Source: Pseudomonas yamanorum
GTDB taxonomy: Bacteria; Pseudomonadota; Gammaproteobacteria; Pseudomonadales; Pseudomonadaceae
Length of the DNA stretch: 64,000 bases
Direction of reading: 5' to 3'
Assembly: GCF_013386765.1 (NCBI RefSeq)
Contig: NZ_JACARE010000014.1
Location: 277,758-341,757 of the forward strand
Part shown: positions 46,609-56,603 of the stretch, piece after piece
Layout of the letters: each line of letters begins with the position of its first letter
Position numbering within the stretch: position 1 is the stretch's first letter
Program-made: the position numbers and the translations under genes
Notes under the pieces: model-generated
Told to the model about the DNA's origin: nothing
The model's input: only the letters and a program-made list of their open reading frames with translations
Databases searched by the model: none

Positions 46609-47610
46609 ATGTTGAACCGTATCGGTCATGTGTTTCTGTCTGCCGTGCTGCTCGCCAGCGTGGCCATGGGCAATGCCCAGGCCGCCGACAAGGCGATCAA
46701 TTTCGGCATCATGTCCACCGAGTCTTCGCAAAACCTCAAGAGCATCTGGCAGCCATTTCTGGATGACATGCACAAGAAGACCGGCCTCACCATCAACGCC
46801 ACCTTCGCCTCCGACTACGCCGGCCTGATCCAGGGCATGCGCTTCAACAAGGTCGACGTGGCCTGGCTGGGCAACAAGGCCGCGATGGAAGCGGTGGACC
46901 GTTCCAACGGCGAAATCTTCGCCCAGACCGCTGCCGCCAATGGGGCCGCTGGTTACTGGAGTGTGCTGATCGTGCGCAAGGACAGCCCGATCAACAACGT
47001 CGATGACATGCTCAAGAACGCCAAGAACCTGACCTTCGGCAACGGTGACCCGAACTCCACCTCGGGCTACCTGGTACCCGGCTACTACGTGTTCGCCAAG
47101 AACCATGTCGACGCCGCCACCGCCTTCAAGCGCACCCTCAACTCCAGCCATGAAGTCAACGCACTGAGCGTGGCCAAGGGGCAGTTGGACGTCGCCACCT
47201 TCAACACCGAAAGCTGGGACCGCCTGGAAGTCACCCAGCCGGACAAGGCCGCCCTGCTCAAGGTGATCTGGAAGTCGCCACTGATCCCCGCCGACCCGAT
47301 GGTGTGGAGCAAGGCCCTGAGCGACAGCGAGAAAACCAAGATCCGCGATTTCTTCGCCAACTACGGTGACACCGACGAAGAGAAGGCCGTGCTGAAGAAC
47401 ATGCAACTGGGCAAGTTCCTCAAGTCCAGCGACGACCAACTGCTGCCGATCCGCCAACTGGAGTTGTTCAAGCAGCGCACCACCATCAGCGCCGACGACA
47501 AGCTGGAAGCCGCCGACAAGGCCAAGAAGCTCGCCGACATCGACGCCGACCTGGCCAAGCTGCAAGAGCGCATTACCGAGCTGGACAAAAAAACCGCGGC
47601 AAACGGCTAA
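46609..47610 (+). CDS. phnD: Phosphonate-binding periplasmic protein PhnD
   Basis: Substrate-binding protein, 333 residues. A signal peptide (about 1-25, ending AQA) precedes the mature protein. MSTESSQNLKSIWQPFLDDM and VDVAWLGNKAA are typical of PhnD, where a phosphonate is held between two lobes. The last about 50 residues are helical and Lys/Asp-rich. It precedes phnE by 58 bp that include a REP fragment. Confidence 0.95.
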   Translation: MLNRIGHVFLSAVLLASVAMGNAQAADKAINFGIMSTESSQNLKSIWQPFLDDMHKKTGLTINATFASDYAGLIQGMRFNKVDVAWLGNKAAMEAVDRSNGEIFAQTAAANGAAGYWSVLIVRKDSPINNVDDMLKNAKNLTFGNGDPNSTSGYLVPGYYVFAKNHVDAATAFKRTLNSSHEVNALSVAKGQLDVATFNTESWDRLEVTQPDKAALLKVIWKSPLIPADPMVWSKALSDSEKTKIRDFFANYGDTDEEKAVLKNMQLGKFLKSSDDQLLPIRQLELFKQRTTISADDKLEAADKAKKLADIDADLAKLQERITELDKKTAANG

Positions 47611-47668
47611 CCCCCTGTAGGCCCGGCTCCCACATAAGCCTTGCCCACACACTTATTGAGAGTGACCC

Positions 47669-48451
47669 ATGACTACCTTGCATGCTGAAGCAGTGGGCAA
47701 AAGGACTTGGCCGCAGTACCTCGGCTGGGGCCTGTTCCTGATCCTGCTGGCCTGGGCCTGGCACGGCGCCGAAATGAACCCGCTGGCGCTGTACCGCGAC
47801 TCCGGAAACATGGCGACCTTCGCCGCCGACTTCTTCCCGCCGGACTTCCACGAATGGCGCTCCTACCTCAAGGAGATGATCGTCACCGTGCAAATCGCCC
47901 TCTGGGGCACGGTGCTGGCGATTGTCTGCTCGGTGCCGCTGGGCATCCTGTGCGCCGACAACATCACTCCATGGTGGATCCACCAGCCGCTGCGCCGGGT
48001 GATGGATGCCTTCCGTTCGATCAACGAAATGGTCTTCGCCATGTTGTTCGTGGTCGCGGTGGGCCTCGGTCCTTTCGCCGGCGTCCTGGCCTTGTGGATC
48101 AGCACCACCGGCGTGCTCGCCAAGCTGTTTGCCGAAGCCGTCGAAGCCATCGACCCGGGCCCGGTTGAAGGCGTCAGAGCCACCGGCGCCAGCGCCCTGC
48201 AAGAGGTGATCTACGGCGTGATCCCCCAAGTGATGCCGCTGTGGGTGTCCTACGCGCTCTACCGTTTCGAAGCCAACGTGCGCTCGGCGACGGTGGTGGG
48301 GATGGTCGGTGCCGGCGGTATCGGCGTGATCCTGTGGGAGAACATCCGCGCCTTCCAGTTCGTGCAGACCTGCGCGGTGCTGCTGGTGATCATCGTGGTG
48401 GTGAGCTGTATCGACGTGCTGTCCCAACGCCTGCGCAAGCAGTTCATCTGA
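47669..48451 (+). CDS. phnE: Phosphonate ABC transporter permease PhnE
   Basis: Inner-membrane permease, 260 residues with about six membrane helices and the EAA-type loop [20 protein letters not shown] that contacts PhnC. A single phnE is present. A hairpin with a T-run follows at 48462-48483. Confidence 0.95.
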   Translation: MTTLHAEAVGKRTWPQYLGWGLFLILLAWAWHGAEMNPLALYRDSGNMATFAADFFPPDFHEWRSYLKEMIVTVQIALWGTVLAIVCSVPLGILCADNITPWWIHQPLRRVMDAFRSINEMVFAMLFVVAVGLGPFAGVLALWISTTGVLAKLFAEAVEAIDPGPVEGVRATGASALQEVIYGVIPQVMPLWVSYALYRFEANVRSATVVGMVGAGGIGVILWENIRAFQFVQTCAVLLVIIVVVSCIDVLSQRLRKQFI

Positions 48452-48461
48452 CGACGGAGGG

Positions 48462-48483
48462 GTGCCCCAGGGCGCTTTTTTTT
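48462..48483 (+). terminator. Terminator-like hairpin between phnE and phnF
   Basis: GTGCC and GGCGC pair (one G-T) around a four-base loop and are followed by eight Ts. The stem is short, so partial termination is more likely than full. It would reduce C-P lyase transcription relative to the transporter. Confidence 0.6.
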
Positions 48484-48487
48484 AAGC

Positions 48488-49192
48488 ATGCAGTTGTCTA
48501 GACAAGATGAGCCGGTGTACCGCGAACTCGCCGATATCCTGCGCCGCGAACTGAGCAGCTATCAGGCCGGCGACTTCCTGCCGGGCGAGGTGCAGCTGGC
48601 CGAACGCTTTGGCGTGAACCGCCACACCCTGCGCCGGGCCATCGATGAGCTGGTGTTCGAAGGCAGCCTGTTGCGCCGCCAGGGCAAGGGCACCCAGGTG
48701 CTCGACCGCCCGCTGATTTACCCGATGGGCGCCGAGACCTCCTACAGCCAATCGCTGTCGGCCCAGGGCGTGGGCGTGGAAGCGCTGCTGCTCAAGCGCC
48801 GCTACTGCTTCGCCAGCCGCGAAGAGGCGCAGCAACTGGGTATCGCCGAGATGGCGCCGATGATCGAGCTGCAAACCCTGCGCAAGCTCAATCACCAGCC
48901 GGTCAGCCTGATCCGCCACCGCTACTGCGCCAGCCGTGCGCCGTTGCTGGCGGACTACAACGGCGGCTCCCTGCGCCATTACCTGCGCGAGCGCGACCTG
49001 CCGTTGACCCGCACCCACAGCCTGATCGGCGCGCGCTTGCCCAACCGCGACGAAGCCGCGCTGCTGATGATGCCCCGGCACTTGCCGGCGCTGACGGTAT
49101 TCACCCTTTCCCGCGATCGCGACGGCCGCCCGGTGGAGCTGGCGCAGTCCACCAGCCGTTCGGATCGCTTCCAGTACCAAGTGGTGACTTGA
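48488..49192 (+). CDS. phnF: GntR-family phosphonate regulator PhnF
   Basis: Transcription regulator, 234 residues. N-terminal GntR winged HTH (about 8-70; LPGEVQLAERFGVNRHTLRRAI) and a C-terminal UTRA ligand domain (about 90-230). It sits between the transporter and C-P lyase genes as in E. coli. The stop overlaps the phnG region; an upstream ATG of phnG (49192) touches it. Confidence 0.9.
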   Translation: MQLSRQDEPVYRELADILRRELSSYQAGDFLPGEVQLAERFGVNRHTLRRAIDELVFEGSLLRRQGKGTQVLDRPLIYPMGAETSYSQSLSAQGVGVEALLLKRRYCFASREEAQQLGIAEMAPMIELQTLRKLNHQPVSLIRHRYCASRAPLLADYNGGSLRHYLRERDLPLTRTHSLIGARLPNRDEAALLMMPRHLPALTVFTLSRDRDGRPVELAQSTSRSDRFQYQVVT

Positions 49193-49203
49193 TGGAGACC
49201 CCG

Positions 49204-49641
49204 ATGAACCTGTCCCCGCGTCAACACTGGATCGGCGTGCTTGCCCGCGCCTTTCGCAGTGAATTGCTGCCCCATGAAGACGCCCTGCGCGACGTGGATT
49301 ACCAACTGATCCGCGCCCCGGAAATCGGCATGACCCTGGTGCGCGGCCGCATGGGCGGCAACGGTGCGCCGTTCAATGTCGGCGAAATGAGCGTGACCCG
49401 CTGCGTGGTGCGCCTGGCCGACGGCCGCACCGGCTACAGCTACCTGGCCGGGCGCGACAAGGTCCACGCCGAGCTGGCGGCCCTGGCGGATGCGCATTTG
49501 CAGGGCGCGCACCCGAGCATCTGGCTCAGCGATTTGATCCGCTCACTGGCCAACGCCCAGGCCGAACGCCGGGCGCAGAAAGAGGCCGACACCGCCGCCA
49601 CCAAGGTCGAGTTCTTCACCCTGGTTCGAGGAGAAAACTGA
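49204..49641 (+). CDS. phnG: C-P lyase subunit PhnG
   Basis: Small core subunit of the PhnGHIJ complex, 145 residues. MNLSPRQHWIGVLARA and FNVGEMSVTRCVVRLADGRTGYSYLAGRDK are typical. The ATG at 49204 is preferred over 49192 because GGAG at 49195-49198 lies five bases before it. With PhnI and PhnL it helps install ribose triphosphate on the phosphonate. The stop shares a base with the phnH start. Confidence 0.94.
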   Translation: MNLSPRQHWIGVLARAFRSELLPHEDALRDVDYQLIRAPEIGMTLVRGRMGGNGAPFNVGEMSVTRCVVRLADGRTGYSYLAGRDKVHAELAALADAHLQGAHPSIWLSDLIRSLANAQAERRAQKEADTAATKVEFFTLVRGEN

Positions 49642-50231
49642 TGAATGCCCAACTCTTGCAACCGGCGTTCGTAGACCCGGTGCTGGATGCCCAGCGCGGT
49701 TTTCGCGGCGCCCTCAAGGCCCTCGCCGAGCCCGGTTTGATCCAGTCCTTGCCCGCGGCGCCAAGCCTTGAAGGCCTGGCGCCGGCCACCTACGCGCTGT
49801 GCCTGGCACTGCTGGATACGGACACGCCGCTGTGGCTGGCACCGAGCTTCGACACGCCGCTGATTCGCGCCAACCTGGCGTTCCATTGCGGCTGCCCGCT
49901 GACCACACGCCGGGAAGAGGCCGCGTTCGCCTTGCTCGGCGAACAGGACTTGCTCGACCTCGGCGGCTTCGACCACGGCAACGACCGCTACCCCGATCAG
50001 TCCTGCACCTTGCTGGTCCAGTTGACCGACCTGGAAGCCGGTCGCGCCTTGAACTGGCAAGGCCCGGGGATCAAGACCCAGCGCCAGGTCAACCTGCCGG
50101 TGCCTCAAGCGTTCTGGCTGGAACGCCAACGCCGCGAAACCTTTCCCCGTGGCCTGGACGTGTTGTTCGCCGCCGGCCATCACCTGATCGGCCTGCCACG
50201 CAGTACCCGAATTGCACAGGAGCGTGCCTGA
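49641..50231 (+). CDS. phnH: C-P lyase subunit PhnH
   Basis: Core subunit of the C-P lyase complex, 196 residues, a PLP-transferase-like fold without PLP in known structures. FVDPVLDAQRGFRGALKALAEPG and GIKTQRQVNLP match the family. Its ATG overlaps the phnG stop and its stop overlaps the phnI ATG, so stoichiometric translation is likely. Confidence 0.94.
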   Translation: MNAQLLQPAFVDPVLDAQRGFRGALKALAEPGLIQSLPAAPSLEGLAPATYALCLALLDTDTPLWLAPSFDTPLIRANLAFHCGCPLTTRREEAAFALLGEQDLLDLGGFDHGNDRYPDQSCTLLVQLTDLEAGRALNWQGPGIKTQRQVNLPVPQAFWLERQRRETFPRGLDVLFAAGHHLIGLPRSTRIAQERA

Positions 50232-51307
50232 TGTACGTAGCCGTCAAGGGTGGCGAACAGGCCATCGACAATGCCCACCGCCTGCTGGCGAAAAAACGCC
50301 GGGGCGATACCTCCATTCCTGAACTGAGCGTGGAGCAGATCCGCGAGCAACTGCCGCTGGCGGTCGCCCGGGTGATGAGCGAAGGCTCGTTGTACGACAC
50401 GGAGCTTGCCGCACTGGCGATCAAGCAAGCGGCGGGGGACCTGGTGGAAGCGATCTTCCTGCTGCGGGCCTACCGCACTACGTTGCCGCGCTTCAGCCCG
50501 AGCCTGCCGATCGACACCGCGCAGATGTCGTTGAGCCGACGTTTGTCTGCGACGTTCAAGGACGTGCCGGGCGGCCAACTGCTGGGCCCGACCTTCGACT
50601 ACACCCATCGCCTGCTGGATTTTGCGCTGCTGGCCGAAGGTGAATACCCGGGCCCGCAAACCGCACCGGATGCGACCTTGGAAGCGTGCCCACGGGTGCT
50701 CGGTTTGCTGGCCAAGGAAGGCCTGATCAAGAACGAATCCGACGACACCGGCAGCGTCGCCGACATCACCCGCGACCCGCTGGAATACCCGGCCAACCGT
50801 GCCCAGCGCCTGCAAGCCCTGGCCCGTGGCGATGAGGGTTTCCTGCTGGCGCTGGGGTACTCCACCCAGCGTGGGTACGGCCGCAACCACCCATTCGCCG
50901 GTGAGATTCGCATTGGCGACGTAGAGGTGTGGATCGACCCGCAAGAACTGGGTTTCCCGGTCTGCCTGGGCAGCATCGAAGTCACCGAGTGCGAGATGGT
51001 CAACCAGTTCGTCGGCTCGGCCACCGAGCTGGCGCAGTTCACCCGCGGCTACGGTTTGGCGTTCGGGCATGCCGAGCGCAAGGCCATGGGCATGGCCCTG
51101 GTGGACCGCTCGCTGCGGGCCAGCGAGTTCAACGAAGAGATCGTCTCGCCGGCCCAGCAGGAAGAATTCGTGTTGTCCCACTGCGACAACGTCGAGGCGG
51201 CGGGCTTTGTATCTCACCTCAAGTTGCCTCACTACGTGGACTTCCAGTCCGAGCTGGAACTGATCCGCAAACTGCGCCAACCGGCCGAGGGCACCCGCCA
51301 TGAATGA
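50231..51307 (+). CDS. phnI: C-P lyase subunit PhnI
   Basis: 358 residues. PhnI supplies nucleosidase-like activity and, with PhnG, H and L, makes the 5-triphosphoribosyl phosphonate. MYVAVKGGEQAIDNAHRLLA starts the protein; the frame continues upstream through phnH but this ATG overlaps the phnH stop and matches the family. GYGRNHPFAGEIRIGDVEVWI is a conserved segment. It overlaps phnJ by 8 bp. Confidence 0.95.
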   Translation: MYVAVKGGEQAIDNAHRLLAKKRRGDTSIPELSVEQIREQLPLAVARVMSEGSLYDTELAALAIKQAAGDLVEAIFLLRAYRTTLPRFSPSLPIDTAQMSLSRRLSATFKDVPGGQLLGPTFDYTHRLLDFALLAEGEYPGPQTAPDATLEACPRVLGLLAKEGLIKNESDDTGSVADITRDPLEYPANRAQRLQALARGDEGFLLALGYSTQRGYGRNHPFAGEIRIGDVEVWIDPQELGFPVCLGSIEVTECEMVNQFVGSATELAQFTRGYGLAFGHAERKAMGMALVDRSLRASEFNEEIVSPAQQEEFVLSHCDNVEAAGFVSHLKLPHYVDFQSELELIRKLRQPAEGTRHE

Positions 51308-52166
51308 CCTGACTCAAACGCCTGCGCGTGACCCGGCGTACAACTTCGCCTACCTCGACGAGCAGACCAAACGCATGATCCGCCGCGCCTTGCTCAAGGC
51401 CGTGGCGATCCCCGGTTACCAGGTGCCGTTCGGCGGGCGCGAGATGCCGCTGCCTTACGGCTGGGGCACCGGCGGCATGCAATTGACTGCCGCGATTCTG
51501 GGGGCCGACGACGTGCTCAAGGTGATCGACCAGGGCGCCGACGACACCACTAACGCCGTGTCGATCCGCCGCTTCTTCGCGCGCACTGCGGGTGTTGCCA
51601 CCACCGAAAGCACCCCGGACGCCACGGTGATCCAGACCCGCCACCGCATCCCGGAAACTCCGTTGCAGGCCGACCAGATCATGGTTTACCAGGTGCCTAT
51701 CCCGGAGCCGCTGCGCTTTATCGAGCCGTCGGAAACCGAGACCCGCACCATGCACGCCCTCAATGACTACGGGGTGATGCACGTAAAACTCTACGAAGAC
51801 ATCGCCACCTTCGGCCATATCGCCACCAGCTACGCCTACCCGGTGATGGTGGATGAACGCTACGTGATGGACCCCTCGCCGATCCCGAAATTCGACAACC
51901 CGAAACTCGACATGAGCCCGGCGCTGATGCTGTTCGGTGCCGGTCGCGAAAAGCGCCTGTACGCGGTGCCGCCGTACACCCAGGTCAACAGCCTGGACTT
52001 TGAAGACCATCCCTTCGAAGTGCAGAAGTGGGAACACAACTGCGCCATCTGCGGCAGTCACGATTCGTTCCTCGACGAGCTGATTCTGGATGACGCCGGC
52101 ACCCAGAGTTTTGTGTGTTCCGACACCTGGTACTGCGCCCAACGGGTGAAGGAGAGCAACCAATGA
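51300..52166 (+). CDS. phnJ: Carbon-phosphorus lyase PhnJ (radical SAM)
   Basis: Catalytic subunit that breaks the C-P bond to give ribose cyclic phosphate phosphate and the alkane. 288 residues. Cys248-x2-Cys251-x21-Cys273-x5-Cys279 gives the [4Fe-4S] ligands and the catalytic cysteine in the PhnJ-specific arrangement (NCAICG...VCSDTWYC). FAYLDEQTKRMIRRALLKA is a typical start. It overlaps phnK by 4 bp. Confidence 0.97.
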   Translation: MNDLTQTPARDPAYNFAYLDEQTKRMIRRALLKAVAIPGYQVPFGGREMPLPYGWGTGGMQLTAAILGADDVLKVIDQGADDTTNAVSIRRFFARTAGVATTESTPDATVIQTRHRIPETPLQADQIMVYQVPIPEPLRFIEPSETETRTMHALNDYGVMHVKLYEDIATFGHIATSYAYPVMVDERYVMDPSPIPKFDNPKLDMSPALMLFGAGREKRLYAVPPYTQVNSLDFEDHPFEVQKWEHNCAICGSHDSFLDELILDDAGTQSFVCSDTWYCAQRVKESNQ

Positions 52167-52975
52167 TCCAGGCCCTGATGAAGCAACCACCGCTGAGCGT
52201 GCCCGCCGAACCCTTGTTGCAAGTGCGTGACCTGTCGCTGCTGTACGGCCCGGAAAAGGGCTGCCAGGGCGTGAGCTTCGACCTGTACCCCGGCGAAGTG
52301 CTGGGGATTGTCGGCGAGTCGGGCTCGGGCAAATCCACCTTGCTCTCGCTGCTCAGCGGGCGCCTGCCGCCCCAGGCCGGCAACATCGGCTATCGCGGCA
52401 AGGACGGCGAATGGCTGGACCTGTACAGCGCCAGCGAAGCCGAGCGCCGCACCTTGCTGCGCACCGAATGGGGCTTTGTCGAGCAGAACCCACGGGACGG
52501 CTTGCGCATGGGCGTCTCGGCCGGCGCCAACATTGGCGAGCGCCTGATGGCCCAGGGCGTGCGTAATTATCAGCAGCTGCGCGGCGCGGGTCTGGACTGG
52601 CTGAGCCAGGTGGAAATCGACCCGCAGCGCATCGACGACTTGCCCCGCACCTTCTCCGGCGGCATGCAACAGCGCCTGCAAATCGCCCGCAACCTCGTCT
52701 CCAGCCCGCGTCTTGTCTTCATGGACGAACCCACCGGCGGCCTGGACGTGTCGGTGCAAGCACGCCTGCTCGACCTGCTGCGTGGCCTGGTGCGCGAGCT
52801 GGACCTGGCGGTGGTGATCGTGACCCACGACCTCGCCGTAGCACGCTTGCTGGCCGACCGCCTGATGGTGATGCGCCGTTCGCGGGTGGTGGAAACCGGG
52901 CTGACGGACCAGATCCTCGACGATCCACAGCACCCTTACTCTCAACTGCTGGTGTCTTCGGTATTGCAGCCATGA
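52163..52975 (+). CDS. phnK: C-P lyase ABC-type protein PhnK
   Basis: ABC ATPase that docks on the PhnGHIJ core; 270 residues. Walker [10 protein letters not shown], signature [14 protein letters not shown], Walker [13 protein letters not shown]. It resembles dipeptide transporter ATPases but has no partner permease. The ATG at 52163 overlaps the phnJ stop; in-frame extension upstream lies within phnJ. Confidence 0.95.
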   Translation: MIQALMKQPPLSVPAEPLLQVRDLSLLYGPEKGCQGVSFDLYPGEVLGIVGESGSGKSTLLSLLSGRLPPQAGNIGYRGKDGEWLDLYSASEAERRTLLRTEWGFVEQNPRDGLRMGVSAGANIGERLMAQGVRNYQQLRGAGLDWLSQVEIDPQRIDDLPRTFSGGMQQRLQIARNLVSSPRLVFMDEPTGGLDVSVQARLLDLLRGLVRELDLAVVIVTHDLAVARLLADRLMVMRRSRVVETGLTDQILDDPQHPYSQLLVSSVLQP

Positions 52976-53694
52976 TGAATGCCCTGATCGAGGTCCGTGA
53001 CCTCTCGAAAACCTTCACCTTGCACCAGCAGCACGGCGTGGTGCTGAACGTGCTGCGCGGGGTGGAGTTCAGCGTGAAAGGCGGCGAGTGCCTGGTGCTG
53101 CACGGCCAGTCCGGCGCCGGTAAAAGCACCTTGCTGCGCACCTTGTACGGCAACTACCTGCCGGCGGGCGGCAGCATCCGCGTGCAGCACCTCGGCGAAT
53201 GGCTGGAGCTGGTGGGTGCCGAGCCCCGTGAGGTGTTGCAAGTGCGCCAGCAGACCCTCGGCTATGTCAGCCAGTTTTTGCGGGTGATCCCGCGTGTGGC
53301 TTGCCTGGATGTGGTGATGGAGCCGGCCCTGGCGCGCGGCTGGTCCCGGGACCTGGCGCGTTCCCGTGCCGAACTTTTGCTCAGCCGCCTGAACATTCCC
53401 CAGCGCCTGTGGCAGCTGGCGCCCGGCACCTTTTCCGGTGGCGAACAACAGCGGGTCAACATCGCCCGCGGCTTCATGGTGGCCTGGCCAGTGATGCTGC
53501 TGGACGAACCCACCGCGTCACTCGACGACAGCAATCGCCAAGTGGTGCTGGAACTGATGAACGAAGCCAAGGCAGCCGGTGCCGCCTTGATCGGCATCTT
53601 CCACGACCGCGCCGCCCGTGAAGCGGTCGCCGACCGCCATTTCGACATGACCCCCGCGCCTGTTGCCCAAGAGGAATACGCCCATGCCCGCTGA
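52972..53694 (+). CDS. phnL: C-P lyase ABC-type protein PhnL
   Basis: Second ABC ATPase of the pathway, 240 residues. Walker [10 protein letters not shown], signature [14 protein letters not shown], Walker [13 protein letters not shown]. It is needed with PhnG, H and I for the ATP-dependent first step. It overlaps phnK by 4 bp and phnM by 11 bp. Confidence 0.95.
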   Translation: MMNALIEVRDLSKTFTLHQQHGVVLNVLRGVEFSVKGGECLVLHGQSGAGKSTLLRTLYGNYLPAGGSIRVQHLGEWLELVGAEPREVLQVRQQTLGYVSQFLRVIPRVACLDVVMEPALARGWSRDLARSRAELLLSRLNIPQRLWQLAPGTFSGGEQQRVNIARGFMVAWPVMLLDEPTASLDDSNRQVVLELMNEAKAAGAALIGIFHDRAAREAVADRHFDMTPAPVAQEEYAHAR

Positions 53695-54832
53695 ACAGAT
53701 CCTCAGTAATGCCCAGGTCGTCACCGCTGACCGTGTGTTTCTTGGCTCGGTGGTGCTGCGCGACGGGCTGATCGTCGACATCGCCGAAGGCCGCAGCCAG
53801 TTGCCCCAGGCCCAGGACCTGGACGGTGATTGCCTGCTGCCGGGCCTGGTGGAGTTGCACACCGACAACCTGGAAAAACACATGACCCCGCGCCCCGGCG
53901 TGGACTGGCCGTCCACCTCGGCGGTGCTCAGCCATGACGCGCAGATCATCGCGGCCGGCATCACCACGGTGTTCGACGCGGTGTCCATCGGCGATGTGAA
54001 CCCCAAGGGCAACCGCATGCAGAAACTGCCGGCGATGCTCAACGCCATTGCCGCGGCCGAAAGCGCCGGCCTGACCCGCGCCGAACACCACCTGCACCTG
54101 CGCTGCGAGCTGTGCCACCCGGACACGTTGAGCGTGTTTCGCGACCTGGTGGAAAACCCGCTGGTGCGCCTGGTGTCGGTGATGGACCACTCGCCGGGCC
54201 AGCGCCAGTTCGTGCTCGAATCCAAGTACCGTGAGTACTACATGGGCAAGTACCACCTGAACGACGAGACCATGGACGCGTTCATCAAGCTGCAAATGGC
54301 CAACTCGAAGGAATACAGCGACCGCTACCGCGCCGCGATCGTCGAGCATTGCCTGACGCGCGGGCTGTCGGTGGCCAGCCATGACGATGCAACCCTGGCA
54401 CATGTCGAGGAGTCGGCGCGCTACGGCATGACCATCGCCGAATTCCCCACCACCCTGGAAGCGGCGCGGGGCTGCCAGGAACTGAACATGAAAGTTCTGA
54501 TGGGGGCGCCGAACGTGGTGCGTGGCGGGTCCCACTCGGGTAATGTGGCCGCCGCCGGCCTGGCGGCCGAGGGCTTGCTGGATATACTTTCCAGTGACTA
54601 CTACCCGGCCAGCCTGCTGCAGGCGGCGTTCGTGCTGGCCGATCAGCAGGACGGCGGCGATCTTTCCCGGGCGGTGAAGATGATCAGCCTGGCGCCGGCA
54701 CATGCTGCGGGCCTGAGTGATCGCGGCGAAATCGCCGTGGGCCTGCGGGCCGATCTGGTGCAAGCGAAAAAAAGCCGCGACGGACTGCCAGTGGTCCAAC
54801 AAGTCTGGCGACAAGCGAAGAGGGTGTTTTGA
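53684..54832 (+). CDS. phnM: RPnTP hydrolase PhnM (amidohydrolase family)
   Basis: Removes pyrophosphate from the ribose triphosphate phosphonate. 382 residues with the amidohydrolase metal site HTDNLEKH and later His/Asp residues ([31 protein letters not shown]). The ATG at 53684 is eight bases after GAGGA. It overlaps the phnN start by one base. Confidence 0.95.
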   Translation: MPAEQILSNAQVVTADRVFLGSVVLRDGLIVDIAEGRSQLPQAQDLDGDCLLPGLVELHTDNLEKHMTPRPGVDWPSTSAVLSHDAQIIAAGITTVFDAVSIGDVNPKGNRMQKLPAMLNAIAAAESAGLTRAEHHLHLRCELCHPDTLSVFRDLVENPLVRLVSVMDHSPGQRQFVLESKYREYYMGKYHLNDETMDAFIKLQMANSKEYSDRYRAAIVEHCLTRGLSVASHDDATLAHVEESARYGMTIAEFPTTLEAARGCQELNMKVLMGAPNVVRGGSHSGNVAAAGLAAEGLLDILSSDYYPASLLQAAFVLADQQDGGDLSRAVKMISLAPAHAAGLSDRGEIAVGLRADLVQAKKSRDGLPVVQQVWRQAKRVF

Positions 54833-55395
54833 TGGCGGGCAGGTTGATCTATCTCATCGGACCATCGGGTTCGGGCAAGGACAGCCTGCTGGATGCCGCA
54901 CGACCGCGTTTGGCCGAGCGTGGCTGCCGCATTGTGCGGCGGGTCATCACCCGCTCGGCGGAAGCGGTGGGCGAGGCCGCGCAGGGTGTGAGCCCGGCGC
55001 AGTTTGCCGCGATGGAGGCCGAGGGCGCGTTTGCCCTCAGCTGGCACGCCAACGGGTTGGCCTATGGCATCCCCCGGGAGATCGACGAATGGCTGGCGGC
55101 GGGGCACGACGTGCTGGTCAACGGCTCACGTGGCCATCTGGCGCAAACCCGGCTGCGTTACCCGAACCTGCTGGTGGTGTTGCTGACGGTGGACCAGGCG
55201 GTGTTGCGCCAGCGCTTGCTGGCGCGGGGCCGCGAATCCCTGGCGGACATTGACCAGCGGCTGGCGCGCAATGCCCGGTTCGCCGACAGCTTGAGCACGG
55301 CAGCAGACGTGTTCCTGCTCGACAATTCCGGCCAGCTGGAACACACGGTCGAGCGCTTGCTGGGCTGCCTCGACGGGCAACCGGCATGCGCCTGA
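54832..55395 (+). CDS. phnN: Ribose 1,5-bisphosphokinase PhnN
   Basis: Phosphorylates ribose 1,5-bisphosphate to PRPP at the end of the pathway. 187 residues of guanylate-kinase-like fold, Walker A GPSGSGKDS and RRVITRSAEAVGE. The ATG at 54832 overlaps the phnM stop; a TTG one codon earlier is possible. It overlaps phnP by 10 bp. Confidence 0.93.
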   Translation: MAGRLIYLIGPSGSGKDSLLDAARPRLAERGCRIVRRVITRSAEAVGEAAQGVSPAQFAAMEAEGAFALSWHANGLAYGIPREIDEWLAAGHDVLVNGSRGHLAQTRLRYPNLLVVLLTVDQAVLRQRLLARGRESLADIDQRLARNARFADSLSTAADVFLLDNSGQLEHTVERLLGCLDGQPACA

Positions 55396-56135
55396 CACTG
55401 CTGGGCACCGGTGACGCGCGGCAAGTCCCGGTGTATGGCTGCGAGTGCGCCGCCTGTGGTCTGGCCCGCAGCGACGAAAGCCTGCGCCGCCGCCCATGCA
55501 GCGCATTGATCGAGTGCGGCGACCAGCGCTGGTTGATCGACAGCGGGTTGCCCGACCTCACCGAACGCTTCCCGCCGCGCAGCTTCAACGGGATTTTCCA
55601 GACGCACTATCATGCCGATCACGCCCAGGGCCTGCTGCATTTGCGCTGGGGCCAGGGCCTGGTGATTCCGGTGCATGGGCCGGTGGATCCGGAAGGTTTG
55701 TCCGACCTGTACAAGCACCCCGGCATCCTCGATTTCAGCCAGCCGTTTGCCGAGTTTGAAACCCGCCGCTTTGGCGAGCTGAGCGTCACGGCGTTACCGC
55801 TGCTGCATTCCAAACCCACCTTGGGTTACCTGCTGGAAGGCGAGGGGCGGCGCATCGCCTACCTCACCGACACTGTTGGCCTTCCACCCGCCACCCGCGA
55901 CTGGCTGCAACGCGAGCCGCTGGATGTGCTGGTGCTCGACTGCTCCATGCCGCCGCAGCCGCAGGCACCGCGTAACCACAATGATTTGACGCTGGCGTTG
56001 CAGTGCATTGAGGAGGTCGGCGCCGAATTGGGCGTGCTGACTCATGTGGGGCATACGCTGGATGCGTGGTTGTTGCAGCATCGGCGGGAGTTGCCGCGCA
56101 ACGTCACCGTAGGCTGGGATGGGCGGGTGTTGTAG
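55386..56135 (+). CDS. phnP: 5-phosphoribosyl 1,2-cyclic phosphate phosphodiesterase PhnP
   Basis: Metallo-beta-lactamase-fold hydrolase that opens the cyclic phosphate made by PhnJ. 249 residues, with metal motif HYHADHAQG, the extra zinc-site cysteines in YGCECAACGLAR and later THVGHTLD. No phnO acetyltransferase gene lies between phnN and phnP. It ends the operon. Confidence 0.94.
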   Translation: MRLTLLGTGDARQVPVYGCECAACGLARSDESLRRRPCSALIECGDQRWLIDSGLPDLTERFPPRSFNGIFQTHYHADHAQGLLHLRWGQGLVIPVHGPVDPEGLSDLYKHPGILDFSQPFAEFETRRFGELSVTALPLLHSKPTLGYLLEGEGRRIAYLTDTVGLPPATRDWLQREPLDVLVLDCSMPPQPQAPRNHNDLTLALQCIEEVGAELGVLTHVGHTLDAWLLQHRRELPRNVTVGWDGRVL

Positions 56136-56603
56136 TGGGCTCGGCTTGGCCTGTTTGAAGATTCTGGCATGGAAGCCGTAGGACGAGCGTTTAGTTAAGA
56201 GTAAGAGTGTATTAAGTTCTAATGAAGTACTTTGCAGCGTTTGCGAGGGGGGCTAATTGTTTGGGTGGGATTTGTGAGTGGTGATTAGTGTGAGTGTAAC
56301 TTTTTGCTTTGTTGAACGGTTCCAATTGTCTGGCGTCTTTTGATTTTCATTAAATTTCCATATATAAAACAATTGGTTGGGCGGGCGCGGTGAGTTGTTT
56401 TTGGGGCGAGTTTGTAAAGGTTGATGGCATTGCCAGGTAACTTGATACATGGTTTTTAGTGTGGCTGTTTTGAAATAAAGTGGTAGTTGGAATATTGCCT
56501 TTCTCTATGGAGACTTAACCAGGCTTTGACGGCTAAGTCGTCGAGGTTATGACTCGCATTTTGTGAGTTGGTTACTTTTAGTAGTGAGAGGCCTATTTTT
56601 TTT
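56136..56603. other. AT-rich intergenic region before the first protease gene
   Basis: A 468-bp gap clearly poorer in GC than the phn operon, with no gene I can support. ACTCGCATTTTGTGAGT at 56552-56568 forms a seven-base hairpin 35 bp before the protease ATG and could be an operator or mRNA stem. No REPIN is present, unlike most large gaps here. A promoter must lie here but cannot be placed. Confidence 0.5.

Noticed and set aside
47612..47634. REP fragment between phnD and phnE
   Set aside because: Only a half unit (GTAGGCCCGGCTCCCAC); no inverted partner, so not listed as a REPIN.
56568..56603. TTG at 56568 as the start of the first protease
   Set aside because: It lies in the hairpin region with no ribosome site; the downstream ATG at 56604 gives a shorter, more likely N-terminus.
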